A stretch of 64,000 bases of DNA. Source: Rhizophagus irregularis. Taxonomy: Eukaryota; Glomeromycota; Glomeromycetes; Glomerales; Glomeraceae. Location of the stretch: contig NC_089447.1 in the NCBI RefSeq assembly GCF_026210795.1, positions 2,501 to 66,500 on the forward strand. The letters run 5' to 3'. Positions 11,110-21,674 of the stretch are shown piece by piece. The notes under the pieces were generated by a model. That model was not told the origin of the DNA. It saw only the letters and a program-made list of their open reading frames with translations, and made no database searches. Numbering within the stretch: position 1 is the first letter of the stretch; every line of letters starts with the position of its first letter. Made by a program: the position numbers and the translations under genes.

Positions 11110-12221
11110 AGGCGATGCTAGAAAAACAATTCCTTTGGATTATTGATGTTTACGAAATGACTACACGTCATAAATAGCTTAGCGGGCGAAAGGAAAAATG
11201 AAGATGACCTAATAGCAGTATCAAGTTAGCCACTATGACGATAAAGAATTCGTGGCCATGTATATATAACATGTGTTGCGGGCAGCCATGGGAATTGTTT
11301 TTTTAATGACGTTTCTTTTTAGTATTTTCATATGCTTGCATTTGATCTAACTTGGAAATTATTCTAGAGGTTACACGTAAACTCCAAAGATTCATACAAA
11401 TGTCCTCAGTTAACAAATACCAGCACTGGTATTTTCGATAAAAGTTCTATCTATCCTGCAGCTAACCAATAAATTTCCGTTATTGATGTGAGATATATCA
11501 CTCACAATTCTTGATTATTGAATGTGTAATGAAAGCTAATCAATAATTTGTGTGCAATCGCTTGATATCGATCAACAAAAAAGAAATACCATGGTTATTT
11601 TATTTCTTTACCCGGAGAAGGATTATCCTGGATTGCTGATTTTTATCTCAATTGGTACTAATGTGATAAACATAACAAGTACTTCGCTCCGAATTGATTT
11701 CCGTCCGCTTTACTTGCTAGAGGATTGATTTCAAGATGGGTAACAAGTGTATAGAGTTTATACGAATAAAAAAAGAAAACCATAATTTACAGGTTGCTTA
11801 TCATTAGATCACAAGAAAACATACAAGAAAACATACAAGAAATCTAATCACAGCTTTGAATTTATAACGTCAAGAACACTGTTTTGATAATTTTTAACCT
11901 GTATTGATAAAACTTTTTATGATACTATGAATGATATTTGCAAAAAAATAAAACTCTATTACTATACGTAAATCAGAGATTATAATCATCCAGATGGTTT
12001 CTTACTAATAATTCAAATATGTAAAATTCATTCATTATCAATCTGTGCATTAAATTTGCGTTTATGCATTAAACTTGCGTTTATTAATTTGTGATTTGAA
12101 GTAAAAATTAATTCGTAATTTACTGCTTTGCTTTTTTTCATTATATTATATATTATTGTTATTTCTTGATCATTGATCCGCTGGGACGGAGGAGGATATG
12201 ATGCAGTACGTTTGCCTAAAG
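11110..12221. other. AT-rich intergenic DNA
   Basis: No gene or strong repeat seen. A short direct repeat (AAGAAAACATAC) occurs near 11815-11838 and TTAAACTTGCGTTTAT-like repeats near 12050-12080. Confidence 0.4.
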
Positions 12222-15201
12222 TTACTTTTCATGTTGTTCATTTACCTCTGCCTCATTTACCTCTGCCAGAGCTTTTGGCTTTTTATTAGATGAATTTTGA
12301 CCATTATCAAAATTTCTCTTTCCTGGATTCTTTAACCTTGAACATTTCAATATGTTTTTCTTCAAAAATACGATTACAATTACTTGCGTCAATAATTGCA
12401 ACCCATTCTTCTTCCTCAACTTCCATTTCCTTACTTCAATTTCCTCCTTTAGTGTTACTTCAGCAGGATAACTGATGAAAATCCTAAAAATACCATCATA
12501 ATTCTTTTTGATCAGTTTTGTTACCTTGTCATAAGATATTTCATATACTTTCCCTTTCAACTAGTTATAGGATTCAAAAAAAAAATTATTAATATTATAA
12601 GTTATTGTAAATCAAAGCACATAAACAAAATTTTAAAAGGATAGTACCAATTTAGCTTCAACTCCCTTATTCTCCGGTCTTGTATGGTAAAACTTTTTTG
12701 GATCGGTAGTTAATAGAACATCGCCTTTATTTTTTAATCGAAACTTAGCTTGAATTAAGACAAGATATCTAAAATTATATACAATATTTCATTAATATAC
12801 AGTATATTATCTGTATAAATGACATAAATGACAACATACTTTTTGTCCGAGTCCACTGGACCACATTACTGTTACTACATCTGGCCTTTAAACATTTTCT
12901 GATGTTATGTAGAGAAACGTGTCAAAAATTTACAGAGTATAATCAGAAGTACTACGCGTTGCTAGAACAGAGAGTGAGCCATTAGGTGGTTCATAAATCT
13001 TCCAATCATTGTATGGAAGCGGTTTTTTAAATATATCACGAACACCTTCATCTTGGAAAAGCTTAATAATTGCATTAGGAATAAGAAGTCTCCCACAATA
13101 TCCCCATACTAGATGGAGAGAAATCTATATCAGACATCCGTCTCAAAATATGCAAAGAAAAGTCAGTATATTTTAAGAAATATCGCAATGCAGACTCTAT
13201 TACAAGGGGTTCACCGATAATAATCTGCAATTTACTATCTTTTCTCTATGCAATAGAGCCGACTCCATATTCAAATAATTCCAAGGCAGATTCTTTTTCA
13301 ACGATAATTGAATTAAGGCCATCGAACCAATTCTTTATCACTGCTCGTTCCAATAATGATAAAATATCTACTTCACTTTCACCTTCCTTTAAATTATTCC
13401 TTATTCCTTGTCGTATAGTATCATTGTTTGTCCGATTGACAATTTTAACCATAATGCTTTTATTACTGTCCGGGTCTGTGTAATATCCTTTGAACTTCGC
13501 AAACAATTCATCTATACCATAATTGTTATTTAACCATTCTTCAACAAAGGTTGTTGCAAACCTAACTCGTCCTACAAACCACCACATAATATCTTGGTGA
13601 TCATCAAATGGAAACCCAAATTTTGATAGGAAATTTCTGAGCATTTTAGTTGAACCGAACTCATTCTTTATAACAATCAAATCTTCATGATTCCAAGTTG
13701 CTCCCTTCAAGGTATGCGAACCAATATCTAGTACCGACTTCATAGTTAAACCAGTTCCTGAAGGAATAACGCATATGCCCGAAATTGTAAAAGCTCTAAT
13801 AACTAGTGAATACAATGGTCGACTTTTATCCTTGTCGGTAGTGGAGGTGAACTTATTTTGAAATCGATCAATGAGTTCTTGGGCCTCGTCCAAAATTACT
13901 GGTAGCGTTTCCTAAAAAAATTAACAGTACATAATATAAAGTAAACAGATTGAAACGAAAAAAAAAGCAGGTGTGAAAATCCTACCTGATTAACAATCGC
14001 CAATATATTAGAAATCAATTTCCGAATCTCTACATCCAAAAAATATTCTGGGACTTTTCTGAATTCCAAGGTTATTGTCTCAAAAATATCACCTTTAAAA
14101 AAAACAGTTGGACAAAGCTGTAAGATAGCCCAATTGCATGGATTTATTTTTCCGTAATTTTCCAATATATAATTGAGAGTATAAATTCGAGCAAACAATA
14201 AACATTTGCTATATCTCGTAGCATAAAGATCATTTTTAGGTAATGATTCTTTTAATCTTGGAAATATATGATCAATCATCATACGAAGATCACCCGAACC
14301 CGGATTCTCCTTTACAAGACCTGTAAAATAAATTCCGTACTTCTTGCATAACAATTCAATTAATGTCCTTGTCTTCCCAGAGCCAGAAGTTCCCAAGACT
14401 ATCATGATCTCTTTTATCTGTGAAAGGTCTTCTAAAACAGTAGTGTCGGTTAGCCCATCATTTCCATTTATTGTAGGAAGATCATTCATGAGGAGTAAAG
14501 GTCTTTGCTTGTATTTGGGATTTGAGGGAATTTGGAGATCTCGGATGGCATTATAGTAAGGATGAGCTTTATCTGGCTTAAAAATAGGAAGTTTAAGCTT
14601 TTCACAACAGCATCTTTTAAAAAGTTCTCTGAAATCAGCGAGAATCGCATCTACATTTGAAACGACAGTCGATGTATCCGACAAATCAATGCTCCACTCT
14701 AGTGAATCTGATGTAGTCAAATATGTGTGAAGGAAGAGGAAGAAGTGAAATCAGTTAGTCAATGTCTCCCAATTTTTTATCTTTAGAACAAGAAATTTGG
14801 GTGACACTTACCAGTGGCAGAGATGGTGGCGATGACGTGGATGTTAGACGCTTTAAAATTTTTATGATCTAATTCATCTTGAAAATATTCTTCAAACAGT
14901 TCTTGAAGTTCCATTTCTTTTCCACCAAGTTTTTTTTCAATGTCTTCTTCGGTAGAAACATTTTTATCTTTGATCTCACTTTTCTTGACATTAACTTTCC
15001 AAAGTTTCGTATTGTTGGAATTAACATTTGCCTTACTACAAATATCATTTTTGAGAAGTACACCTGTAAGTTCGCTTAAGTAGACTTTTTGTTGATGATC
15101 ACCTTGTTGAAGAAAGGTGCACTTTTCAATATTATCATTAAAAAAGGAAACTGAATTAGAATATCAGAGTTTAGAAGTAAACAATTGAACGACTGTGCCA
15201 T
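12222..15201 (-). pseudogene. Crinkler (CRN)-type gene with P-loop NTPase, multiply broken
   Basis: The start is an ATG at 15199-15201 (MAQSFNCLLLNS). A CRN header follows in the next frame after a T-run indel near 15145: VYLSELTGVLLKN, then KLWKVNV and NIHVIATI. The exon ends at a GTAAGTG donor (14810). Exon 2 (13986-14707) has a P-loop, GTSGSGKT (plus-strand ~14373-14396). Exon 3 from 13911 supplies Walker B, VILDEAQ. A TAG at 13246-13248 interrupts the same frame, which continues KDSKLQIIIGEPLVIE and, after a further shift, NAIIKLFQDEG. C-terminal pieces lie at 12640-12760 (KKFYHTRPENKGVEAKL) and 12222-12560 (FRIFISYPAE, then IIDASNCNRIFEEKHIE one frame over). The order matches large CRN effectors with an NTPase module. 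Several lesions make it a likely pseudogene, although one is in a homopolymer. Confidence 0.65.
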
Positions 15202-15976
15202 TTCGATGATATTGCTAATAAGAGTGAACAAATGTAAGTCAAAAAGAAGTAAGTTGAAGTAAGTTAAAAAAGTTGAAAGAGTTTTTTGGAGGTATATATA
15301 CTTGTAAAAACCTCATTTTGACTAGACTCGGTGGCTTGTTATATTATCAGTAGCGAAAGAATGAATCGCATCTCATGAGTAATTAAGTGAGTAATTATCA
15401 CGAGTATTTATTAATTACTATTACGCAATTTTTCGGTTGTACAGTTGACTATATTTGACTAATGTGGCTTTTTGTATAAAAAAAATAAACCGCAGTAACT
15501 CCGTTATTGAGCTCGTTGAAGTAGTTTGAAGGAAATATTTGCGAGAAAATTATTAACAACATTAAAGCCTGAACGATACAATGTGCAATTAAGATATGAA
15601 TATTTCAGGTGTGCAAACTAATGACCATTTTTGTATAGTTTTCTAAGGACCTTACTAATACCTTACTAGATCACAGAACGTAAAATTTCCGGCAGGACTT
15701 TACTAGGTTAATGTCATGAAACGTTATTTACTTTCTGACACTGCATGTTTCGTGTAAGTTAACTGTCGACAATAACTAGACAAGATATTGAGTCTCACTC
15801 AAAAAGTTAATAAACGAACTGGTATCATTGACTTATCAACTTTATAGTGTGTTGTATTTTGTCAACAAATTTGAACTAGATTCGTGACTAAAAAAGTTTT
15901 CTTGATGAGAATAAATGATAATATGAATACAGAAAATCTAATACGCTGATTCATGTGTTTCTTTCAACACAGGAAA
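15202..15976. promoter_or_regulatory. Divergent intergenic region between two CRN genes
   Basis: About 775 bp separates the start codons of the minus-strand CRN (15201) and the plus-strand CRN (15977). No ORF is convincing here. The arrangement implies a shared or back-to-back promoter, but I could not fix TATA boxes. Confidence 0.4.
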
Positions 15977-16808
15977 ATGCGTTCTGTCAACATCAATTGT
16001 CTAGTTCTAGGAATGCCATTCAGAAATATAATCTCTATCAAAATTAAAGAAAACGAAACGATTGGCGAACTCAAAAGACGTATTAAAGCTGAAAAAGATT
16101 ACTTCGAAACCGTTGGCGCAAGCGACCTCAGATTATGGCGTACAAATACCCTGTATAGGAAGCAGTAATGCAATTCCTTCTTTTGATCTTTCCGATAGCA
16201 ACGAAATATTGTCATATTTTCAAATCAAAGATATTTGGAAAGAAGATCCTCCCAAATCTAATCTCCACGTAGTTGTTAAAATCGAAGGTTAGTGCTTTCT
16301 TTTTGTTTACGTTGGTCTCTTTGCTGTAAAAGTAACAAAAATGCTTGTAACTAGTTATTACTCTCAACTGCATAATTTCTGATACGTACTTGATTGAAAT
16401 TTCCGTGGAGCGTTGGCGAACTTAAGTCTATGAAGTCTATGATCAAAATACGATGGAAACATCTCTTTAGCCATTATCTCTAACAAGATGGTTTTAAACG
16501 TTCCTCCCAATCAGGTTATTACATGTGAAGAGGATAGAGGTGTCATGAAAAACAAAATATCGTTCGATATACAACTTGGAACATCTTCCTGTTATGATAA
16601 GTTCGGACACTGGAAGGAAGTACATTGTAAAACCATTTATAAAAAAGCTATATATGATAAGCACGAGAAACAATTTCAACGGAAGATCACCTACGCTATG
16701 GTAACATTAGTCAAATGGAAGGGAAAGTTCGCAAATATTTCGCAAGAGTTTAAGAACAATCTATTGATCTCTATAGGACACATGATGAGAACATTCGAGG
16801 ATAGTTAA
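15977..16808 (+). pseudogene. CRN-type gene, two exons, frameshifted
   Basis: From the ATG at 15977 the product reads as a CRN N-terminal domain: INCLVLGMPFRN, ENETIGELKRRIK, then DLRLW. At ~16140 the conserved continuation (VQIPCIGSS, then PKSNLHVVVKIE) lies in another frame, so one frameshift separates the halves. HVVVKIE is the usual CRN domain end. A GTTAGT donor at 16288 and an acceptor CTCTTTAG ending at 16470 restore phase into a 108-codon exon ending at 16808 (from IISNKMVLNVPP). That C-terminal part is not recognised. Without the frameshift the product would be about 210 residues, short for a CRN. It is divergent from the larger CRN at 12222-15201. Confidence 0.55.
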
Positions 16809-18917
16809 TTTAAAAATAACAAGTTATCTGATGGACCGTTTGTTGTTTAGTCTAGAATAAATATATCCGGAGATTTATTTTATTTCTAAAAGAGTAGTAA
16901 AATATATCCAGAGATCAAAATCAAAAAATTGTAAATTTTATTCACAGAATTTTATCACGTGATTTTTTGAAATTGTGAATTTTATTCACAATTTTTATCG
17001 CAGATGGTAGAGTATATCACATGGAGAGTTATAGAATCGATATTGTTCAATACGGTTAGACAACCACATCAAAATGCTAGATTGTGCAAACAATTCATAT
17101 CTTTGTATTTATCACCAATAAATTAGCATCTTTATTTACGTATGAGAAAAAACAAGCAATGACATTCTTACAGTGTAGAATGATAATCATTTTCGGATTA
17201 AATATAAGGTACGACTTATCACCTCAGAATATTGTTTTTTTCATTATTTGGGATTTATCTAATAAGGGTTAACGTTTTTGCATAGAAGTATGATTATGTA
17301 GATTACACTGCAATAAATTCCGTGTTATGTACCCTATCTCATTAAGAGAACACAAGAGACACTTTACCTCGTAGGCTTCACCTAAAATATTATCTATTAG
17401 TGTACGCTCAGTGGACAAGGTGAACAATTAATTTTCGACATATATTAACAACAGATGAAAAAATCCTTTATATAAGGAACAACAGACTTAATTCACCCGA
17501 GTCCTGCTAAAATCATGTATGTATGCCACATGTGTACCTATAAGATCATTTATTATCGTAACAAAAACTCATTGCATGCATTGCTTGCAAAAAATATAAC
17601 TACACCTATCAAGAGAGATTAATCCTGTTAGAAAAAATAGCACACTTGTATTTAGAAGACATGGGCTCTTTAATCAGATAAATTTGGGAGAATTCTCTTT
17701 TTCTGTCGTAAATAGTCTTTTACGTGAAAAGACAAATAAGACAAGTTATCAGGTATACAAGCCGAGTAGTTATTCTTATTCCAGCGTAAATATTTTATAT
17801 AGAGTATGTATAGAAAATTGTTTTACAGTAACATATAATTATGTATCGCATTAGGTAATTGTTTATATTAACTTTTCGTTGGTATATAGTCCAAGTAGAA
17901 TAATGGAGACAAGTGAATGGAGAAATTAACTAACAAGCCAACTGTGACCTTGGGTCACGGTCTCGTAGTTGTGATCAAGTGATAAACATTTAGCATTAGC
18001 GTAACTCACTCAATAATTAACCTTTTGTACGAACCTAAATATAATATCATACAAAAACAAATTCAGATAGTTCTGTGATAAAGAGTAATGTAAATCGTTT
18101 ATTAAGTTAATCATGTGTGTCCTTTGAGTAGCCTCTGACTGGTGCAAAGCATCGTGAAGTACATTTCTTTTTATGATGGTACTGTGTGATTTTCGGGATG
18201 GGATAATATATACGATACAGAGTAACTTAAACTATCCTTTTGGAATTCTAAATATTCGACACATGGTTGACAATTTTCCTTCTAACTATTTATTCCAGTT
18301 TTGTATCTCTTATAAAATGCGATTCAGAGTTATGTAATAATTTTTTTACCTGTAATTCACGAATGCTTTATTTATCATTAAAAAATAAACTTGGTTCTAT
18401 TAAGAATACAAAATACCGTAATCAAACCGAAATATACCCAATTTGGTCAGTTTCTATTCTCCCGTTTCGATTACTAAATATTCTGTGGCTGAAGCCTCTT
18501 TGCATACTTTTTCCTCTTAAAGTTGTGATTCGTATATGATTATTGGGAAAATTGTCAAGAGAATATGTTACTACATGGACCTGAATCTTACCTGAGAAGG
18601 ATGTAGCAGAATACGAAGATATTAGAAAAGATAAGGTATTCACTCCAAGTAACAAAACCTCTCTCATAGTAATCCTGTTGTGAGAAGCAGGATTGGGAAT
18701 TCGTACACAAAAGTAACCAGAATACGATTGGAAAAAACTTCTTGGGTTATTTTACATATTCAGAGTCACATCCCTGGTGGTAAGTATTCTTCATCAAATT
18801 ACAATGTCCCAATAGGCCACCATTTTGTGGTTTTTATCTCTCTTACTCTTTATCACATAATATTCTTTCTGCAGAATGACCATATCGAGTCTATATGTAA
18901 AGGGAACGTAACGACTC
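16809..18917. other. AT-rich intergenic DNA
   Basis: No gene could be supported. Overlapping short ORFs at 18267-18539 and 18422-18667 on opposite strands lack family features. The last ~350 bp may hold N-terminal debris of the LRR relic that follows. Confidence 0.35.
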
Positions 18918-19258
18918 GTGATGGTCGGCAAACAACTTGTGATCACTTATTTTGCTTCAAAGCTTATCGTTCAAGAGCTTTTGGTGGACAATTATCATAT
19001 TGTTGTGACGAGAACCTATCAAAGAATTGCTGTTGTGAATTGTCAATTAACAGACGAATCTATTGTCTATCTTGCACAACGATGCGACAAGCTTGAAAGT
19101 TACAATTTCTCAATCGTAGGGATAATGGGATAATGATCCAGATAACAGACAGAACATTATTTGCCTTTGCAAGACATACCCTTCAATTGAAACACTGATG
19201 TTTAACTGTGAAAAACTGCGCAAGTTGAATATGTGGAAGTGTACACGTGTGATAATAT
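18918..19258 (+). pseudogene. Leucine-rich-repeat (F-box/LRR, AMN1-like) relic
   Basis: One frame gives the AMN1-type repeat LTDESIVYLAQRCDKLES. After stops and shifts, the next repeats follow: ITDRTLFAFAR, then PSIETLMFNCEKLRKLNM. Cysteine-containing LRRs of this kind occur in F-box/LRR proteins that select ubiquitination substrates. No F-box was found upstream. Three frame changes in ~340 bp mark it as decayed. Confidence 0.5.
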
Positions 19259-19929
19259 GAAAAGAAAAACGTTAAAAATAATTAATCCTAAATGCGTAAT
19301 TTGTTTTTAGTCAAACATATTTACTTGAACCCTTGGGTTACTGTAGTTTTGTATGTGGATGAATTCTTCAACACCAATAAAAAAATTTTGTTTTAACAAA
19401 CTATCATGTTTTTTTGCCATCATACCTCATAAATATAAAACATACGAGACTTTATTATAGTAAAATCAAGTTTTTATAGACATAATGCAAAATATTATCT
19501 CACATATTGTTATTTATCCTCCATATGATACATTACAACACAGAAATAGGAATGGCGCCAGTTTATCGGTAACAGTAATCAAGCACACATGCCCTATATA
19601 GTTCCTGAAAGAACTTCATGGTCTCCACATACTGTGTATCAATATTCACTAGTGATGTTAAATAAAATATCCATATTTTTGATAACATCACCTTCTTCGA
19701 GGGTGCTTCGCACCAGGCATATCCGAGGAAACAGTTTAGCAATAATTTTTATGTAATCATTCGATACTGCTGGGGTATCTATGAGGTATACGGTACCTCG
19801 TTACGTACACATACTAATCAGTGTGAGCTTGTCTTTGACAATACTCTACGATACCATTGTAGGCTCGCCGTTAGTGCTAGATAGTTCTCATAGATGGTGA
19901 TAGTCATGGGTGCAATGTCTTTGTGGTAG
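19259..19929. other. Unassigned
   Basis: AT-rich up to ~19550. From there to 19929 the base composition is clearly less AT-rich and runs into the SINE-like element, with a small hairpin GGGTGCTTCGCACC at 19700-19713. No ORF or family recognised; part of it may belong to the retroelement. Confidence 0.3.
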
Positions 19930-20518
19930 TTTACTTTCTGTTAGGTTTAGGTCAACCATGATGTTCGCTGATCCGATTGGTGTATAAGGTTCAGAGGTTG
20001 GGTTCGATTCCCTTGGTGAATTTGACGTGTTGGTGGTGATTCTTGAGGTAAGTTAACCCTTTAGTAAAATGATCCTGCACCCTCTACTGTCTTCCTGTCC
20101 TAGTAGTCACTACTCACTCGCATGATGGTACGGTCATTTAATGCAGATTCACTTGCCATACTACTGGAGGATAATACAACTGTAGTCCTGGTATGTAAGA
20201 ATCGTGAGGCTGTAGTGGTCTTGAGTAAACCTGCTTACCTAATATAGGGTTATGGAAGGGTATTTAAATGGTCGTCTGTTGCATCATAAATTTCTCGAAT
20301 GTAGGTGGTCTTCACAGCTGGGTGGAGTTTCAAAATATAGAAGCCTAGTTTAACTTTGTGGGGCTACTGAAAGAAAAGAATTCTTAGTGCTTGGGGTTGG
20401 TTTAAAAGTACCTTCTTTGGGTCGTTATAGTTTGGTATGCGGCTCTGTCCCCCTAGGGGGTTTACTACTTAGTCGTATGATGGCTATAACATCTAATGAA
20501 CTAGGAAAAAAAAAAAAA
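19930..20518 (+). mobile_element. SINE-like retroelement with B box and poly(A)
   Basis: A consensus RNA polymerase III B box, GGTTCGATTCC, lies at 20001-20011 in a tRNA-like context. The body is less AT-rich than its flanks and ends in a run of 14 A after GAACTAGG (about 20505-20518). It carries no ORF. The A tract abuts a MITE terminus (CCTCTCAGAATTTCC at 20519 on), as expected of insertion into an older repeat. The 5' boundary is a guess, and I did not find the target-site duplication or a good A box. A LINE-derived fragment is an alternative. Confidence 0.45.
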
Positions 20519-20560
20519 ACCTCTCAGAATTTCCTTTTTAGTTTCAGCAGGCAACCTTAG
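20519..20560 (-). mobile_element. MITE terminus fragment
   Basis: On the minus strand this reads TAAGGTTGCCTGCTGAAAC, then TAAAAAGGAAATTCTGAGAGG, very like the left end of the 911-1342 element. Only the end remains, next to the SINE poly(A). Confidence 0.5.
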
Positions 20561-20585
20561 ATATAATTTGACTTATGGTTGTAAT

Positions 20586-21262
20586 TATATAACATAATAC
20601 TAAGATTGCTGGAGAAACTAAAGGGTTTTAGCAAGTTGGCGAAATGCCAAAATAGCAAAACTTTATCAAAACTATATGAAAGTCTTATTAAAAAGTTAGC
20701 GAAATTCTGGAGAAAAGTGAAACCTAACAAAACTTATTATAAATACTGAAACTGCCAAAACCTTGCCAAAACTATAATAAAACTATAGTAAAATCTTGGA
20801 GAAACTAATCGTAGAATTTTGGAGAGGTTTAAACAAGCAACCTTACATAATACTACAATTAATTTTTTAGCCTTTAATTTATTATGAGTTGATCGATTTC
20901 TTGAAATAATTGTATTTACCATTAAAAAAAAGAATTTTCTAAGTTCAGAATTTGCTTCTTCAATCATATGATAAAATTGTATTGGATTCAATTTCAAATT
21001 AGAAGACTCCCGACATTGCTTATTATACAACACACTTATTAGAATTTTTACATTTGATGCAAATATTAAATCAATTATTAAAGCTAAATAAATAAATTAT
21101 TATAAAAATTAAATTATTTTTACATTATTTTTAGTTTAATACCAAATATATTACCTCCTTTCCCTAGTTTTTTCAATATGTTTAACTTTTTTCCTACTAC
21201 ATTATATACTACATTCCTGATTTTTTGTTCTTTTTCGCTTATATTGTCCACAGTTAGATTTC
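20586..21262 (-). pseudogene. Truncated inverted copy of a multicopy gene family
   Basis: The minus strand encodes VLYNKQCRESSNLKLNP, FYHMIEEANSELRKFF and NTIISRNR, the start of the same unknown family as at 25870-28064. It is interrupted by the 20601-20845 MITE and ends just beyond it near 20586. Function unknown. Confidence 0.55.
20601..20845. mobile_element. MITE, TAAGGTTGCTTG family, 245 bp
   Basis: Flanked by a perfect 8-bp duplication CATAATAC (20593-20600, 20846-20853). Ends are TAAGATTGCTGG and CAAGCAACCTTA. It has inserted into the left-hand copy of the inverted gene family described below, so it is younger than that copy. Confidence 0.88.
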
Positions 21263-21562
21263 ACCATACTACAATAATGTGAATGACAAAGTTGCTTTTT
21301 TACTTTAAGATACGGATATATTTCTAGTAAAATTGCCATCCAAATTATTTTCTAATTCTGAAATAATTTTGGCCAGAATTTTATTTTTGAAACTAATTCC
21401 AAAATCCCAAAATTCTTTTGAAATTCTGAAATTTTTCTGAAATTCCCAAAATTGTCCAAAACTTCTGATTGGCCTATTATAAAATCATATGACTTTATAA
21501 ATTTGCTAAAATTTTATCTGTATTTTAATTCTATAATTCTGGCTCTGTAACGATCTTTCTAA

Positions 21563-21674
21563 TATATGTAACTTCATTTTAAGCTTATTTTCACTTTGTA
21601 TAATGTATATAATATATAAGAAAATTATGCATCTTTATATACAAAGTAAACATAAGCTTAAAATGAAGTTACAC
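21563..21674. repeat. Central hairpin of the giant inverted repeat
   Basis: GTAACTTCATTTTAAGCTTA is mirrored by TAAGCTTAAAATGAAGTTAC about 90 bp later. TTTGTATA/TATACAAA pair further in, around an AT-rich loop. Confidence 0.75.
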
